From: an uncultured Prevotella sp.
GTDB lineage: Bacteria > Bacteroidota > Bacteroidia > Bacteroidales > Bacteroidaceae
Assembly (NCBI GenBank): GCA_946999025.1
Contig: CAMQBP010000071.1
Span: 1-9,108, forward strand
DNA: 9,108 bases
Reading direction: 5' to 3'
The position numbers and the translations under genes are program-made. This document shows, piece after piece, positions 8,388-9,108 of the stretch. Position 1 is the first letter of the stretch. Each line of letters begins with the position of its first letter. A model generated the notes under the pieces. That model saw only the letters and a list, made by a program, of their open reading frames with translations. It was not told the DNA's origin and did not search any database.

Positions 8388-8418
8388 CAAAGGTACGAAA
8401 ATAAACCATACCGAACAA
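8388..8418 (-). promoter_or_regulatory. Promoter of manC
   Basis: On the minus strand TTG (8418-8416) is followed after 20 nt by TACCTTTG (8395-8388), matching the Bacteroidetes -33/-7 pattern. The -7 box ends 29 nt before the manC ATG, leaving a very short leader. Confidence 0.68.
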
Positions 8419-8533
8419 TTATTTTAGTTTTATTTTGACCCTGTATTAAATATTCACACCTCATTGAAAGATGGCGAAAACTGTGGGTTCATGTCGATGA
8501 ATATTCTTGACAACGTACCTCTCTCTCCTTGGC

Positions 8534-8569
8534 TTATTTGCAAACAGTCATGGTTGTGGTTGCAAATAA
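8534..8569. repeat. 10-bp inverted repeat with TTTGCAA half-sites
   Basis: TTATTTGCAA (8534-8543) and TTGCAAATAA (8560-8569) are perfect reverse complements with a 16-nt spacer. Each arm also contains the self-complementary core TTGCAA. It lies about 175 bp upstream of the manC start and could be a dyad protein-binding site or part of a repeat element; there is no direct evidence for either. Confidence 0.5.
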
Positions 8570-8582
8570 CGCAAGGATGAGC

Positions 8583-8657
8583 GACTTTTGTATGTATCTG
8601 TGGTATAATATGTTACAGCAATAGTGTGCCGCCGGGCAGCTGCTTCTGCGGCTTTTT
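8583..8657 (+). ncRNA. Possible short RNA between a near-consensus promoter and a terminator-like hairpin
   Basis: TTG at 8560-8562 and GACTTTTG at 8583-8590 (one mismatch to TAnnTTTG) are 20 nt apart, a near-fit to a Bacteroidetes promoter. About 40 nt downstream, GCC (8631-8633) and GCAG (8636-8639) can pair with CTGC (8646-8649) and GGC (8650-8652), with two unpaired bases on the left side, directly followed by TTTTT (8653-8657). This is the only GC-rich stem plus T tract in the region and no rightward gene precedes it, so a transcript of roughly 60 nt is possible. Entirely inferential; the element could instead be part of the surrounding repeat. Confidence 0.22.
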
Positions 8658-8661
8658 GTCA

Positions 8662-8702
8662 CCAAAAGCATAGCTTTTAACCTCCAATCTGCATGCTTTT
8701 GG
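8662..8702. repeat. Inverted repeat built on AAAAGCAT / ATGCTTTT
   Basis: CCAAAAGCAT (8662-8671) and ATGCTTTTGG (8693-8702) are perfect 10-bp reverse complements, 21 nt apart. The left arm is also part of a small internal hairpin, AAAAGC (8664-8669) with GCTTTT (8673-8678) around ATA, so alternative folds exist. I have the impression that AAAAGCAT-type palindromes recur between genes in Prevotella, but cannot test it here. Confidence 0.5.
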
Positions 8703-8761
8703 CCGGCAAGAACATGCCTATTGCCCCGCAAAGTGATGCTTCTTGTAGCGTCATCTCATTG

Positions 8762-8788
8762 TTTTTCGTGAAAAAGGGCGATTTTTCA
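8762..8788. repeat. Alternating TTTTTC/GAAAAA hairpin arms
   Basis: TGAAAAA (8769-8775) pairs with TTTTTCA (8782-8788) around GGGCGA. The preceding TTTTTC (8762-8767) could compete for the same GAAAAA. The two alternative stems are mutually exclusive. Role unknown; probably part of the intergenic repeat. Confidence 0.35.
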
Positions 8789-8899
8789 GCCAAACAATCT
8801 GCTATTTGCTCCTTGCTTGCCTATTGATTTTTTCTAGATTGAAAGTTTTCAACTGCCATTTTCTGGGCTTTATTTTGATAAAAAATCGGACAATCCGTA

Positions 8900-8921
8900 G
8901 GGGCGTGATTCATCACGCTCC
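8900..8921. repeat. REP-like palindrome (GGGGCGTGAT...)
   Basis: GGGGCGTGAT (8900-8909) is followed after two bases by ATCACGCTCC (8912-8921), a 10-bp palindrome with one G-T pair. It follows GTA and looks like the short GTAGGGGCG-type palindromes found between genes in many Bacteroidetes. A degenerate second copy may be present at about 8958-8976 (GGGGCCGTGATTCTTCGCC). Confidence 0.5.
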
Positions 8922-9091
8922 GCCGCCATTAGCGTGAAAAGAGCAACGTTTAACGCTGGGGCCGTGATTCTTCGCCAGGCAGGTTTGGCGCACAGCAAGT
9001 TGCAATAGTAATGAAATACATGTTGTGAATTTGTCACATAGTTGTATCGTTATCATCATATTACGGAAATAAAAATGCAACATCATACCCG

Positions 9092-9099
9092 TACTTTTG
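9092..9099 (+). promoter_or_regulatory. -7 promoter box of a gene beyond the right edge
   Basis: TACTTTTG, followed by CAGC, is an exact match to TAnnTTTG and nearly the same as the box before gltX. No TTG is found about 19-21 nt upstream. It suggests a rightward gene starting just outside the window. Confidence 0.45.
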
Positions 9100-9108
9100 C
9101 AGCGTAAA

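Larger units (their letters stand above)
8396..9091. other. Gene-free, repeat-rich intergenic region
   Basis: Between the manC promoter and the right edge I find no convincing coding sequence on either strand. A 65-codon frame on the minus strand (8534-8731) has no recognisable domain and runs through the inverted repeats. Several hairpin-forming segments follow one another: 8534-8569, 8631-8652, 8662-8702, 8769-8788, 8839-8852 (TTGAAA gt TTTCAA), 8900-8921 and 8973-8990 (CGCCA/TGGCG). This density suggests one or more dispersed intergenic repeats rather than a decayed gene, but copy number cannot be seen from this window. Confidence 0.5.

Noticed and set aside
8534..8731. 65-codon open frame on the minus strand in the right intergenic region
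   Set aside because: No domain, low-quality composition, and it runs through perfect inverted repeats; more likely repeat DNA than a gene.
1..9108. Hidden defence, CRISPR, phage or mobile-element system
   Set aside because: No direct-repeat arrays, transposase, integrase, nuclease or toxin-antitoxin pair is visible; all large genes have well-supported housekeeping, envelope or glycosidase identities.

Overview
The window looks like chromosomal DNA of a Bacteroidales bacterium, most likely Prevotella or a close relative. Three observations support this. Promoter elements match the Bacteroidetes type (a -33 TTG/TTTG, then about 19-20 nt, then a -7 TAnnTTTG); clear examples precede the glycosidase gene and the mannose-1-phosphate guanylyltransferase gene. 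Shine-Dalgarno sequences are weak. The gene neighbourhood (7TM-HD protein, gltX, Kdo transferase) and the protein sequences are of Bacteroidetes type. The genus is an inference.

Layout, left to right. (1) Positions 1-235, minus strand: the N-terminal 78 codons of a membrane protein of the 7TM-HD (HDIG) family, running off the left edge. (2) A divergent intergenic region (236-449) with a small hairpin and a -7 promoter box for gltX. (3) gltX (450-1988) and waaA (2024-3241), same strand and 35 nt apart, probably one transcript, closed by a perfect 12-bp hairpin terminator at 3299-3332. (4) A promoter that overlaps the end of this terminator drives a secreted 1188-residue glycoside hydrolase family 2 enzyme with N-terminal discoidin-like domains (3398-6964). 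(5) Just behind it, 7012-7246 holds what appears to be a small frameshifted secreted-protein gene or gene remnant, ending in an 11-bp hairpin. (6) A convergent gene on the minus strand (7276-8358) encodes mannose-1-phosphate guanylyltransferase (manC), with its own promoter at 8388-8418. (7) The last ~710 bases (8396-9108) hold no convincing gene. They are packed with inverted repeats and probably contain a dispersed intergenic repeat, ending in a -7 promoter box that points out of the right edge.

Functionally this is mostly housekeeping and cell-envelope content. GltX charges tRNA-Glu. WaaA adds Kdo to lipid A. ManC supplies GDP-mannose for surface glycans. The 7TM-HD protein is expected to be a cyclic-dinucleotide phosphodiesterase-like membrane protein. 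The GH2 enzyme is the one accessory, substrate-directed gene; no SusC/SusD pair is visible, so it looks like an orphan glycosidase or the edge of a small locus. I saw no CRISPR array, tRNA, rRNA, insertion sequence or defence system. The most open questions are the substrate of the GH2 enzyme, the broken small gene behind it, and the repeat-rich right end with a possible short RNA.
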